From: Streptomyces sp. TP-A0874
GTDB taxonomy: Bacteria; Actinomycetota; Actinomycetes; Streptomycetales; Streptomycetaceae
DNA length: 64,000 nucleotides
Reading direction: 5' to 3'
NCBI RefSeq assembly: GCF_001748085.1
Contig: NZ_BBZK01000011.1
Coordinates: forward strand, 62,001 to 126,000
Made by a program: the position numbers and the translations under genes. The notes beneath the pieces are model-generated. The model worked only from the letters and a program-made list of their open reading frames with translations. It was not told the origin of the DNA and made no database searches. This document shows positions 10,681 through 18,721 of the stretch, in pieces; position 1 is the stretch's first letter; each line of letters starts with the position of its first letter.

Positions 10681-11226
10681 TCAGGTGATGTGCAGGATGT
10701 CCCCGATCCAGGTGACGGCCACCGCCCCGCAGCCCATCGCCAGGGCCCACCGTCCCTTACGCCCCTGGAAGGCGTGGGCGAGGGAGGCTCCCAGCGCCGA
10801 GAGGGCCGCGATGGCCAGCAGGATCACGATCCAGGAGGGGCCGGGGATCAGCACCCCCAGGAGCAGGGGAAGACCCGCGCCCACGAAGCTGGAGACCGCC
10901 GCCACGGCCATGGCCCGGGTGGAGCGCATGGCCGCCAACTGGCCCAGCCGGGTGGTGGCGAGATGTCCCCGGCTGATCAGGTTGAGCTCTTTGGCGGCGC
11001 GGACCAGGTGCGCTCGCTGCTCGGCGTAGTCGGCTACAAACATGGTGAACGCCGAGGTCACCAGGGCTACGCAGCCGACCCGGGCGGCGAGCGAGAGGGT
11101 GGCGGGGGATCCGGTGCCCAGCAGGGAGGAGCTGGCGAGTGTGAGGGCGTTGAGGAGCCCGTCGGTCAGGCCGAGGACGGTCGGCAGCCGCGTCTGGCCC
11201 GCCAGCCGTCGAGCCGCGTCGATCAC
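10681..11226 (-). CDS. VIT1/CCC1-like integral membrane protein
   Basis: 181 residues with about five hydrophobic spans. The start of the domain, 'LPTVLGLTDGLLNALTLA', matches the first helix of the VIT1/CCC1 iron/manganese transporter family, and a charged segment after span two ('ADYAEQRAHLVRAAKELN') corresponds to their cytoplasmic metal-binding region, here short. The GTG start overlaps the DUF211 stop in GTGA. A divalent-metal transport role is inferred from fold only; transport residues are not all recognisable. Confidence 0.7.
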   Translation of the reverse strand: MIDAARRLAGQTRLPTVLGLTDGLLNALTLASSSLLGTGSPATLSLAARVGCVALVTSAFTMFVADYAEQRAHLVRAAKELNLISRGHLATTRLGQLAAMRSTRAMAVAAVSSFVGAGLPLLLGVLIPGPSWIVILLAIAALSALGASLAHAFQGRKGRWALAMGCGAVAVTWIGDILHIT

Positions 11227-11507
11227 CGTGATCGCGGCGTGTGCTCGAGCGTGTAGTCCCCGGCGACCACCTCGTCCACACTGTGCACCACGGCCCCGGT
11301 GCGTTCGATGTTCCTCGTCAGCACTTCGACGTCGATGTCCTCGCCCTCGACGGTGACGTCCGTACCGACCGTCTCGATGTCGATCTCGGTGACACTGATG
11401 TTCACCGCCCGGACCCCCGGGGACTCCTCGATGGCCCGAGCGAGGTCCACCAGACGGGGTTCGGCGACGGTCTTGTCGATGTCGAGCACCAACCTGCGGA
11501 TGGGCAT
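11223..11507 (-). CDS. DUF211 family protein
   Basis: 94 residues, the normal size of DUF211 proteins, which form small ferredoxin-like-fold assemblies of unknown role in archaea and actinobacteria. It opens 'MPIRRLVLDIDK' and has acidic strands 'NISVTEIDIETVGTDVTVE'. Soluble. ATG at 11507 with GAGGAG upstream. It overlaps the VIT-like gene by four bases, so it is likely a soluble partner of that membrane protein; acidic surface patches would be consistent with metal binding (inference). Confidence 0.85.
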   Translation of the reverse strand: MPIRRLVLDIDKTVAEPRLVDLARAIEESPGVRAVNISVTEIDIETVGTDVTVEGEDIDVEVLTRNIERTGAVVHSVDEVVAGDYTLEHTPRSR

Positions 11508-11598
11508 TTCGCGCTCCTCGTGGTCGTGGTGACGGCTCGGGCGGCGGTGGTCGGTCCGGTGGTGCGGCGGAAGTACACCGACCGGGTGGCTGACCGGA

Positions 11599-11652
11599 CG
11601 ACCGCCGTGACCGGCGGCTCGGGCCGCCTCCGACCGCCGGTCACGGCGGTCG
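11599..11652 (-). terminator. 19-bp hairpin terminator after the DUF2180 gene
   Basis: Perfect 19-bp inverted repeat (11599-11617 with 11634-11652), 16-nt loop, starting 5 nt past the DUF2180 stop. It separates that gene from the DUF211-VIT pair downstream on the same strand. Confidence 0.75.
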
Positions 11653-11656
11653 GCCT

Positions 11657-11863
11657 TCAGGGGGTGCTTTCGGCTGCCGAACAGGTCGGGCAGAGGATGC
11701 GGCGGGCGGCCGGGGGTCCGGTGGTCGGGCCGGTGCCGCGGACTCGGTGCGGGACCTGCGGCCGGCTGTGGAGATGGGACGGGCAGAGCGCGGCGCCGCA
11801 GTTGCGGCAGACGGCGACGGCGGTGGTCCGCCGGTCGCCGATGTGGCACTCGTAGCAGTCCAA
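11657..11863 (-). CDS. DUF2180 zinc-binding small protein
   Basis: 68 residues read from a TTG start at 11863 ('LDCYECHIGDRR'). Cysteine pairs C3/C6, C19/C22 plus C27, and C58/C61 with nearby histidines resemble B-box/zinc-ribbon ligands and match the Streptomyces DUF2180 pattern of an N-terminal CxxC, 'AVCRNCGAA' and a C-terminal CxxC. No signal or membrane span. There is no ATG in this frame near the domain start; AAAGGA is 12-13 nt upstream. The 248 bp upstream to the fluoride operon holds no gene that I can see. Confidence 0.75.
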   Translation of the reverse strand: MDCYECHIGDRRTTAVAVCRNCGAALCPSHLHSRPQVPHRVRGTGPTTGPPAARRILCPTCSAAESTP

Positions 11864-12111
11864 GGGAAGGTCCGTCCTTTCCGGAGGTGACAGGCGTGGG
11901 GCTGCCCCGCGGCCCTGTGGCGGGGTGCGGTGTGCGGGGCGACACCGGGCGCCGCTGCGGCGGGCTGCTCCGCGGGCGGTCCGGTTGGCGGGCGGGTCGG
12001 GCGGTTTCGCCGGCCGGAGCGGCGGTGAATCCGCGTGGTGCGGGCGGTCGGGCAACGCAACGGGCGGTGTCCCGGCGTTCCCTCCTCTCCCCAGACGTTC
12101 TCCGCACACAC

Positions 12112-12486
12112 TCAGCTCCACAGCGCCTGGGCACCGGCCACACCGGCGAAGGCGGCCCCCAACCCGAGCAGCACACCGGCCGCCACGTTGGCCGCCGCGA
12201 AGAGGCCGGCTCCTTCCTCGGCCAGGCGCAGCGTCTCGTAGGAGAACGTCGAGTACGTGGTCAGCGCACCGCAGAATCCGGTGCCGATCAGGAGTCGGAG
12301 CTCCGGGGAGACGCTCCCCCCTTCGGCCGCCCCGAGGAGCAGGCCGAACACCAGGCAGCCGAGGAGGTTGACGGTGAGGGTCCCCCAGGGGAACAGCGTG
12401 TCGTGCCTCCTCTGCACGGCTCGGTCGGTGAGGTAGCGCAGTGGCGCTCCGACCATGGCACCGACGATCACCAGGAGCCAGTTCAC
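12112..12486 (-). CDS. crcB: fluoride ion channel CrcB/Fluc (second subunit)
   Basis: 124 residues, four predicted spans, with the Fluc family landmarks: N-terminal 'GAMVGAPLRYL', 'FPWGTLTVNLLGC' and the phenylalanine/threonine-rich 'GFCGALTTYSTFSYE'. Fluc proteins are dual-topology or heterodimeric fluoride exporters in the plasma membrane. The GTG start at 12486 overlaps the DUF190 stop (GTGA). Two unequal crcB copies in one operon suggest a heterodimer. Confidence 0.94.
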   Translation of the reverse strand: MNWLLVIVGAMVGAPLRYLTDRAVQRRHDTLFPWGTLTVNLLGCLVFGLLLGAAEGGSVSPELRLLIGTGFCGALTTYSTFSYETLRLAEEGAGLFAAANVAAGVLLGLGAAFAGVAGAQALWS

Positions 12487-12830
12487 TGCCCGTCTCCTCC
12501 CTCGGCGGTGTAGCGGATGACCTCGCAGTCGTCGAGGACGACCAGGGCCTCCACCAGCAATTCGTCCAACTGCCCGAGGAACGCCTGGATCCGCTCGTGC
12601 GAGTCGATGATCACCACGGCTACCGGGAGGTCCTCGCTCAGCGACAGCAGCCGTTGGGTGTGGATCATCGACGACGCGCCGAACCCCTCGATGCCCCGGA
12701 AGACGGAGGCGCCCGGAAGTCCGGCGGCGTGGGCGCGGTGCACGATCTCGGCGGACAGCGGCTTGTGGCGCCAGGAGTCGTTCTCCCCGATGAGGATGGT
12801 CAGGCGCTGTGCCCTACCGGTGAGTTTCAC
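12483..12830 (-). CDS. DUF190 domain protein, fluoride-operon partner
   Basis: 115 residues, typical DUF190 (PF02641) protein with a GlnB-like ferredoxin fold: 'RLTILIGENDSW', 'GASVFRGIEGFG' and 'LPVAVVIIDSHERI'. Soluble. It begins with GTG at 12830 after GGGAGG and overlaps both neighbours by four bases. DUF190 genes are commonly fused or adjacent to crcB, so a regulatory or trafficking role for the fluoride channel is likely, but its biochemical function is unknown. Confidence 0.9.
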   Translation of the reverse strand: MKLTGRAQRLTILIGENDSWRHKPLSAEIVHRAHAAGLPGASVFRGIEGFGASSMIHTQRLLSLSEDLPVAVVIIDSHERIQAFLGQLDELLVEALVVLDDCEVIRYTAEGGDGQ

Positions 12831-13312
12831 GGCTGCCTCCCGGAGATGACGCGACGGGTGAGGGCCGCGCTCACCCACACCGCGCCGAGCGCCGCCGCCA
12901 GTGTGAGGGCGAGGTAGCCGAGCCCGGTGCGGAGGTGTCCGCCGCTGAGCAGACGCTGGATGTCGACGGCGTAGGTGGAGAAGGTGGTGAACCCGCCCAG
13001 GACCCCGGTGCCGAAGAAGGGGCGCAGCAGCGGGTGCGGGGTCCACAGCTCGGTAATGACCACCATGAAGACGCCGATGACGGCACAGCCGACCACGTTC
13101 ACCAGCAGGGTCGTCCATGGGAAGGCACCGGTCGCGGTGGGCCACAGCAGCGCCGCCCCGTACCGGGCGGCTGCTCCCACGGCACCGCCGACCGCGACCG
13201 CGACGACGATGGGGAGCTGACCGTGTCGGCGCCCGGGGCGCCGCGGCGGCAGACGGAGATCGACGTCGGGGTCGGTGGGTTCGTTGACCATGGGGGGCGG
13301 TGACTCTCCCAT
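12827..13312 (-). CDS. crcB: fluoride ion channel CrcB/Fluc (first subunit)
   Basis: 161 residues from the ATG at 13312 (AGGAGA upstream); a later ATG at 13291 would remove 7 residues. About 38 hydrophilic, proline/arginine-rich residues precede the channel, unlike the 124-residue partner. Four spans carry 'AVGAAARYGAALL', 'FPWTTLLVNVVGC' and 'GVLGGFTTFSTYAVD', the Fluc signature. First gene of the crcB-DUF190-crcB operon. I looked for a fluoride riboswitch in the 232 bp upstream and did not find its conserved core. Confidence 0.94.
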   Translation of the reverse strand: MGESPPPMVNEPTDPDVDLRLPPRRPGRRHGQLPIVVAVAVGGAVGAAARYGAALLWPTATGAFPWTTLLVNVVGCAVIGVFMVVITELWTPHPLLRPFFGTGVLGGFTTFSTYAVDIQRLLSGGHLRTGLGYLALTLAAALGAVWVSAALTRRVISGRQP

Positions 13313-13350
13313 GTGCTCTCCTACTCGCTGGGGCGGGCATGCCTGGGGGC

Positions 13351-13362
13351 ATGACGCGTCAT
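13351..13362. promoter_or_regulatory. 12-bp perfect palindrome upstream of the fluoride operon
   Basis: ATGACGCGTCAT, its own reverse complement, lies 39 nt ahead of the first crcB ATG; a shorter GGCATGCC palindrome is next to it near 13337. The position suits an operator. No regulator gene is adjacent. Confidence 0.4.
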
Positions 13363-13544
13363 CACAAGTAGGGACCGTTGGCGGCGGCCGCGCCGCGGTT
13401 CGGGTACGGCGGGCCCCACCGCCGTGCGGCCTGGGCACGGCCGCGCGGCCAGCTTAACGCGGTCGTGCCCGGTCCGCCCGGCCGGAGCGGGCAGCGGCGC
13501 TGCCGAAGCGGTGGCGACCGCCCGTCGCCGGCAGGCCGACCGGG

Positions 13545-14819
13545 TCATCTCACGGCGACCCCGTACGGCAGGGAGTCCGCGGTCGCGTCGTCGATCTCCA
13601 GGAGCCGGTTGTACTTCGCGACCCGCTCCCCCCGCGCCGGTGCGCCCGACTTGATCTGGCCGCATCCGATGCCGACGGCCAGGTCGGCGATGAAGGTGTC
13701 GTCGGTCTCCCCGGAGCGGTGGGAGACCATCTGCCGGTAGCCGGCCTCCCGGCAGACTCGAACGGCTTCCAGGGTCTGGGAGACGGTGCCGATCTGGTTG
13801 ACCTTGATCAGGGCTGCGTTCCCGATGCCGCTCTCGACGGCCCGCCGGAGGATCGCCGGGTTGGTGACGAAGATGTCGTCGCCCATGACCTGAGCGCGCG
13901 GGCCGAGCCGTGCGGTGAGCCGGCTCCACCCCTCCCAGTCGTCTTCGGCGAGCCCGTCCTCGACGCTCCACACCGGGAACCGGTCGATGATCTCCTCGTA
14001 GCGGTCGATGAGCTGGTCTGAGCTGAGCTCCGCACCGGCGACCCGGTAGTGGCCGTCGGCGCGGAACTCGTTGGCGGCCGGGTCCAGGGCGATGGCCACA
14101 CCGTCGCGGCCCGGTGTGTACCCGGCGTCCTCGATGGCTGCCACCAGTTCGCCCAGGACCTCTTCCGGGCGCTCCAGCGCGGGCGCGAACCCGCCCTCGT
14201 CCCCGAGCGAGACGGTGTGGCCGGCGGCGGCGAGCCGGGCCTTGAGCCGGGTGTAGACCTCCGAGGCGGCCCGTACCGCCTCGGCCATGCTCGGAGCGCC
14301 GAGGGGGGCGAGCATGAACTCCTGGAAGTCGAGGGCGTTGGCGGCGTGCGCTCCCCCGTTGACCACGTTGAAGTGCGGCACCGGCAGTCGCGGGGCCGTG
14401 CCGGAGAGCTCGGCGAGGAACTGCCAGAGCTGCTGCCCGCGCTGGGCGGCCTCGGCACGGGTGGCGGCGAGGGAGACTCCGACGATCGCGTTGGCGCCCA
14501 GCCGGGTCTTGTTCTCGGTGCCGTCCAGCGCGATCAGCTCGGCGTCCACCGCGGCGGCGGTGGGGAAGCTCCGACCGACCAGCTCCCGGGCGATCTCACC
14601 GTTGACGTGGCCGACGGCCCGCAGCACGCCCTGCCCCTGGTACCGGTCGCGCTCACGGTCGCGCGACTCCACCGCCTCTCGTGAGCCCGTCGAGGCCCCG
14701 GCGGGTACGGCGGCACGGACCTGTACGCCCTCGGGGGTGGCGAGGGTCACGGCGAGGGTCGGTCTGGCCCGGGAGTCCAGGATCTCCACGGCGTGCAGAT
14801 GGCTGATGCGCAGGGTCAT
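13545..14819 (-). CDS. eno: enolase (divergent paralogue)
   Basis: Converts 2-phosphoglycerate to phosphoenolpyruvate; 424 residues. Catalytic landmarks are kept: 'GASTG' loop, 'GDEGGFAP' with the acid Glu, metal ligands in 'ALDPAANEF', 'SVEDGLAEDDW' and 'MGDDIFVTN', base Lys in 'IKVNQIG', and 'SHRSGETDD'. Small departures from the housekeeping form, such as 'PAGASTGSREA' and 'IKSGAPARGER', suggest the secondary enolase that many streptomycetes carry. ATG at 14819 with GGAG about 10 nt upstream. Lies 30 bp after the SDR gene, likely cotranscribed with it. Confidence 0.92.
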   Translation of the reverse strand: MTLRISHLHAVEILDSRARPTLAVTLATPEGVQVRAAVPAGASTGSREAVESRDRERDRYQGQGVLRAVGHVNGEIARELVGRSFPTAAAVDAELIALDGTENKTRLGANAIVGVSLAATRAEAAQRGQQLWQFLAELSGTAPRLPVPHFNVVNGGAHAANALDFQEFMLAPLGAPSMAEAVRAASEVYTRLKARLAAAGHTVSLGDEGGFAPALERPEEVLGELVAAIEDAGYTPGRDGVAIALDPAANEFRADGHYRVAGAELSSDQLIDRYEEIIDRFPVWSVEDGLAEDDWEGWSRLTARLGPRAQVMGDDIFVTNPAILRRAVESGIGNAALIKVNQIGTVSQTLEAVRVCREAGYRQMVSHRSGETDDTFIADLAVGIGCGQIKSGAPARGERVAKYNRLLEIDDATADSLPYGVAVR

Positions 14820-14849
14820 CGCAGGGTCGCTCCGGCTGTTTGCGAGCCC

Positions 14850-15833
14850 TCAGCCGGGCTCTTCGTTGAGGCGGCGGGCCGCCCGGTTGTTGAGCGCGGT
14901 GACAGCGCGCTCGATCCAGCGGACCCGCCCGCCGAGCCGGCCGGCAGCGCGGTGGCCTTCCAGCGGCTCCCGCTCGGTGGCCGCGGAATCCGTCCTGGGC
15001 AGGGCGCGCGCGACCAAACCGCAGGCGCGGGCCGACAGGCCCGGGGCCAGCCCCGCGGCGCGGGAGAGGAGCGCGGCCGGCAGTCCGACGGTCACCTCGG
15101 AGCGGCGGAGCAGGCCGGCGCGGACGATGGCGCGGGCCGCCCGGTCGGCGTCGGCGGACAGCACGGGGAGCGCGGCCGCGGTGGAGAACCAGGCGTACTC
15201 GCGCTCCTCCCGGCCGCGGAAGAGGGCGCGGCGGTCCGATCCGGTGCGCATCAGCCCGGGTACCACGGTGGTGGCGCTGATGCCGGTGCCGGCGAGTTCG
15301 GCGTGCAGGCCCTCCCCCAGGCCCACCGCGGCGAACTTGGCGCAGACGTACGGCAGCAGGTGGGGTGCGGCGACCTTGCCGCCGATCGAGGTGACGGTCA
15401 CGATCCTGCCGTCGCCCTGGGCGCGCATCACCGGCAGCACGGCGCGTACCAGGGCCAGCGGAGCGAAGAACATCACTTCCATGGCCGCGCGGAAATCGTC
15501 CTCGCGCATGGCGCTCATGGGCCCCACCTGGATGATGCCCGCGTTGTTGACCAGCCAGTCGATGCGTCCGAAGCGCTGGCGGGCAGCGGTGACGAACTCC
15601 TCCGGGGCTCCGGGTTCGGTGAGGTCGGCGGTGTGTGCGAGTACCTCCGCACCTCGTCCGAGCAGGTCGTGGCAGGCCCGTCCGAGTTCCTGCCCGTCCC
15701 GGGCGCAGATCGCCAGCCGGTAGCCGCGACCGGCCAGCTCCCTGGCCACGGCGAGTCCCAGGCCGCGGGATCCGCCGCTGACGAGTGCTACCGGCGGGCC
15801 GGGAGGCGGCTCCGAGCCGACGTGCTCCTGCAT
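14850..15833 (-). CDS. short-chain dehydrogenase/reductase
   Basis: 327-residue NAD(P)-dependent classical SDR with a C-terminal extension of about 80 residues beyond the core. Cofactor motif 'GGSRGLGLA' near residue 20, 'NNAG' and catalytic Ser ('TVTSIGG') and 'YVCAK' are present. Substrate unknown. ATG at 15833 preceded by AGGAG. First gene of a probable SDR-eno unit, divergent from the MetE-like gene. Confidence 0.88.
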   Translation of the reverse strand: MQEHVGSEPPPGPPVALVSGGSRGLGLAVARELAGRGYRLAICARDGQELGRACHDLLGRGAEVLAHTADLTEPGAPEEFVTAARQRFGRIDWLVNNAGIIQVGPMSAMREDDFRAAMEVMFFAPLALVRAVLPVMRAQGDGRIVTVTSIGGKVAAPHLLPYVCAKFAAVGLGEGLHAELAGTGISATTVVPGLMRTGSDRRALFRGREEREYAWFSTAAALPVLSADADRAARAIVRAGLLRRSEVTVGLPAALLSRAAGLAPGLSARACGLVARALPRTDSAATEREPLEGHRAAGRLGGRVRWIERAVTALNNRAARRLNEEPG

Positions 15834-16179
15834 CGCTGCTCCTGTGGTGGTTCGACGGCGGGGTGGTCTCCAGGCTCCCCCCGTCCTGTCCGCTCCTCAT
15901 CCCGGGCACCGTCAACCGGCGTAACCGGCTGCTGAGGGGGGTGGCACGATGGACCTCGTCCCGGCAGGAAGCCTGGCGCCGGGACGGCCGTCCCGGCGGC
16001 CCGTGGCTGCCGTCGGGATCCTCGTATGCGCCGGCCCGTGGCGTCGGGGACCGTCGGGACCGCGGAGTTGCGGTGGCTGGTATCGGACTCCGCCCCTACC
16101 GCGGCCGACCTGCATGGTTGAGGAATGGACCATTCCGGAGCAGGCTGTTCTCACACCATCCGAAGAAGGGACATCTTCC
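15834..16179. other. 346-bp divergent intergenic region
   Basis: Separates the SDR (minus) and MetE-like (plus) genes. Open frames cross it but lack a plausible start or homology. It holds the 15-bp palindrome described separately and presumably both promoters; I cannot assign -10/-35 boxes with confidence. No riboswitch for cobalamin or S-adenosylmethionine is recognisable. Confidence 0.5.
16122..16136. promoter_or_regulatory. 15-bp palindrome, candidate operator of the MetE-like gene
   Basis: GGAATGG-A-CCATTCC, a perfect 7-bp inverted repeat about one central base, 43 nt before the ATG at 16180. Confidence 0.4.
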
Positions 16180-17346
16180 ATGACGGCAGAGTCGGCGACC
16201 ACACCCTCCTCGAAGGCCGCCTCTCACCCGCTTCCCCCCTTCCGGGCGGACCATGTGGGAAGTCTGTTGCGGCCGCCGGAGCTGAAGCGTGCCCGTGAGG
16301 ACCACGCCGCCGGACGCATCGACGCGGCCGAGCTGACCGCCGTCGAGGACGAGGCGGTGCGCGCGGCCGTGGCGATGCAGCGGGAGGCCGGGCTGCGCGG
16401 GGCGACCGACGGGGAGCTGCGGCGCGCCTCCTGGCACATGGACTTCATCTACGCCCTCGGCGGTGTCACCAAGGTCGAGGACAAGAATCTCAGCGTCCGG
16501 TTCCACAACGCGGACGGTGATCTGGAGTTCACCCCGCCCTCGGCCCACGTCTCCGACCGGGTCCGGCTGGAGCAGACGATCTTCGGGGAGGCCTTCACCT
16601 TCCTGAGGGACTCCGTCGCCGATGGGATAACCCCGAAACTGACCATCCCCTCGCCGAGCATGGTCCACTACCGGGGCGGGCGATCCGCCGTGGACGAGTC
16701 GGTCTACCCCGAGATGGACGCCTTCTGGAGCGACCTCACGGATGCCTACGCCGCCCAGGTACGCGGTGTGTACGAGCTGGGATGCCGCTACCTCCAGCTC
16801 GACGACACGAGTCTGGCCTACCTCAACGACCCCGAGCAGCGCCGGCACGTGGCGGCGATCGGAGGCGACCCGGAGCGCCAGCACGAGACGTACATCGCCC
16901 ACATCAACCGCGCGCTCGCCGACCGGCCGGCCGACCTGCGGGTGACCACCCACCTGTGCCGGGGCAACTTCGCCTCCTCCTGGGTGGCGTCCGGCGGATA
17001 CGACTTCGTCGCGGAGTCGCTGTTCAACGGGTTGGACGTGGACGGCTTCTTCCTGGAGTACGACGACGAGCGGTCCGGTGGCTTCGAACCGCTGCGGTTC
17101 GTCCCGAAGGGGAAGCAGGTGGTCCTCGGTCTGGTGACCACCAAGGGCCCCGAGCTGGAGAGCAAGGACGCGCTCAAGCGGCGCATCGACGAGGCGGCCC
17201 GGTACGTCGACCTCGACCAGCTGAGCCTCTCCCCTCAGTGCGGCTTCTCGTCCACGCTGGAGGGCAACAACCTGACCGCGGACGACCAGCTGGCCAAGCT
17301 CCGGCTCATCGTGGAGACCGCCGAGGAGGTCTGGGGCAGCGCCTGA
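16180..17346 (+). CDS. MetE C-terminal-like methionine synthase II family protein (YxjG type)
   Basis: 388 residues, a single cobalamin-independent methionine synthase-type barrel without the MetE N-terminal half, as in YxjG/YxjH proteins. Domain start 'FRADHVGSLLRPPEL', zinc/homocysteine region 'TTHLCRGNF' (His, Cys) and C-terminal 'SPQCGFSS' Cys are present. Likely transfers a methyl group to homocysteine or a related thiol; the methyl donor is uncertain for this subfamily. ATG at 16180 with GAAGAAGGG upstream; the frame remains open farther 5' but without homology. Followed by a strong terminator. Confidence 0.88.
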   Translation: MTAESATTPSSKAASHPLPPFRADHVGSLLRPPELKRAREDHAAGRIDAAELTAVEDEAVRAAVAMQREAGLRGATDGELRRASWHMDFIYALGGVTKVEDKNLSVRFHNADGDLEFTPPSAHVSDRVRLEQTIFGEAFTFLRDSVADGITPKLTIPSPSMVHYRGGRSAVDESVYPEMDAFWSDLTDAYAAQVRGVYELGCRYLQLDDTSLAYLNDPEQRRHVAAIGGDPERQHETYIAHINRALADRPADLRVTTHLCRGNFASSWVASGGYDFVAESLFNGLDVDGFFLEYDDERSGGFEPLRFVPKGKQVVLGLVTTKGPELESKDALKRRIDEAARYVDLDQLSLSPQCGFSSTLEGNNLTADDQLAKLRLIVETAEEVWGSA

Positions 17347-17354
17347 CGCCGCCT

Positions 17355-17392
17355 CCTCCGGAAGGAGCCGGATCCCCGGCTCCTTCCGGAGG
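17355..17392 (+). terminator. 17-bp hairpin terminator after the MetE-like gene
   Basis: Perfect 17-bp stem (17355-17371 with 17376-17392) with a 4-nt ATCC loop, starting 9 nt after the stop. Confidence 0.8.
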
Positions 17393-17454
17393 CCACGTCC
17401 GACGCCCCGGATCGGCCGCCCGCGAGGCTGGCGGGCCGAGCGCCCCTCAGCCGG

Positions 17455-18195
17455 TCACCCGCGACCGCTCCCCGCTCCGAAGTCCCGTACCGCGGTCCGG
17501 ACGATCTCCTCCAGCCGCGCGTGGTGTGCTCCCCGCCAGTACACCCGCCCGCAGGAGCGGCACTGGGCGAAGACGTCGTAGGTGCGCTCGGTGCCGCTCT
17601 CCAGCCGCTGCCGCACCGTCTCCTTGTCGCTGTCCTCCAGCAGACCGTTGCAGGCGGTGCACCGGGTCCAGGGAGCCAGTGCCGGACGGAACCTGTCCAG
17701 CACGTCCCGCAGCTGTTCGTCCGGACGGTGGCTGTGGACGTAGGCCCCGGACCAGATCTCCCGCCGGTGGAGCAGCCCCCGGTCCCGGGAGAGCAGCACC
17801 CGCCGCTCGGCCGCCGACAGCCGGGCGAGCGCGGGGTCGCCGGCGTCCTCGCTGTCGTAAGCGGCGTCGACTCCGAGCAGCCGCAGCCGCCGGGCCAGCG
17901 TTCCCAGGTGCACGTCGAGCAGGAACCGCAGCGGTGCGCCGGGCACCCGCTGGGGTCGTGCGACCGGCCGCACCTCCACCGCCTCGTCCCCGGTGGGAAC
18001 GAACGAGACCGGCGCCTCCCGCCCGTCGACGAGCAGCTCTCCGACCTCGGTGAGCGGAACGCCGAGCGACTCGACGACGTGTCCGAGGCTGGAGGTTCCG
18101 TCGACGGGCACCGCCGCCGATGCCCGGCGGCGGTCGGACTGCACGAAGAAGCGCAGTTCCGGGGCGAGACTGAGGCGGATCTCCGGTCGGTTCAC
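17455..18195 (-). CDS. Mut7-C RNase-domain protein with N-terminal ubiquitin-like domain
   Basis: 246 residues from the GTG at 18195. The N-terminal about 80 residues form the small beta-grasp 'Mut7-C ubiquitin' domain ('FFVQSDRRRASAAVPVDGTS'-like strands), then a PIN-like Mut7-C domain with 'FLLDVHLGTLARRLRLLG', 'LLSRDRGLL' acidic residues, and a C-terminal zinc ribbon of CTAC and CRSC pairs. Mut7-C proteins are predicted RNases. The open frame continues to 18372, but no homology lies there and the ribosome site is poor either way. Substrate RNA unknown. Confidence 0.82.
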   Translation of the reverse strand: MNRPEIRLSLAPELRFFVQSDRRRASAAVPVDGTSSLGHVVESLGVPLTEVGELLVDGREAPVSFVPTGDEAVEVRPVARPQRVPGAPLRFLLDVHLGTLARRLRLLGVDAAYDSEDAGDPALARLSAAERRVLLSRDRGLLHRREIWSGAYVHSHRPDEQLRDVLDRFRPALAPWTRCTACNGLLEDSDKETVRQRLESGTERTYDVFAQCRSCGRVYWRGAHHARLEEIVRTAVRDFGAGSGRG

Positions 18196-18404
18196 ATCGC
18201 CAGCATGCCACCGGCCGTCCGGAGGGATCAGGCGGAGAGCCGGGACGGGCTTCAGGCTCCGCCAGTGACCGGTCCGGGTTTCCGGCGGCGCCTCTCGCCT
18301 GGTCGGCCAACGCCCCTCGGCGACCGCCGGCATCCGCAGCTGGGCGCCGCCCAACGCCGGCGGCAGGACCACGGCGAGCGGGGGGAGGGCGAAGACGGTG
18401 AAAG

Positions 18405-18720
18405 CCCCCTACTCGCCGAGGCCGGTGCTCATCGGCACACCGCCCAGCCAGGGCGCAGACATCGCCCCGATTTTCGCGACGGACGAGGCCCCCGCTCCCC
18501 CGTTGGTGCGGATCGCGATCGGGTAGCAGGTGGCCGTAGGCGTGGGCGAAGCCCAGCGTCAGGGCGCCGAAGCACAGGACGCAGATGGCTGCAGGTGGCT
18601 CACTCTCGGCACCGTCGGGCCGTCGAGGAACGTCAGCAGGCAGCAGACGCCGAACAGCGGGAGGCAGGCGGCGCCGCGCGGCCCCTCGATGATGGGGGCG
18701 GTGGCGACGGTGTGGGGGCG
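18405..18720 (-). pseudogene. degraded MFS transporter relic
   Basis: No intact frame covers this stretch, but minus-strand translation in shifting frames gives pieces of a 12-span MFS permease: 'FGVCCLLTFLDG' resembling a first helix, then 'VLCFGALTLGFAHAYGHLL' and, after a frameshift, 'YPIAIRTNGGAGASSVAKIG' with 'PWLGG', which resembles the late 'LYPTxxRxTGxGxxxxxGRxG' motif. This implies internal deletion plus at least one frameshift. The remaining 18196-18404 contains nothing I can name. Confidence 0.5.
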
Positions 18721-18721
18721 G

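Noticed and set aside
13313..13545. Fluoride riboswitch upstream of crcB
   Set aside because: No GGCGATGG-like start or CTGATGACTCC-like 3' core; only palindromes are present. A covariance search would settle it.
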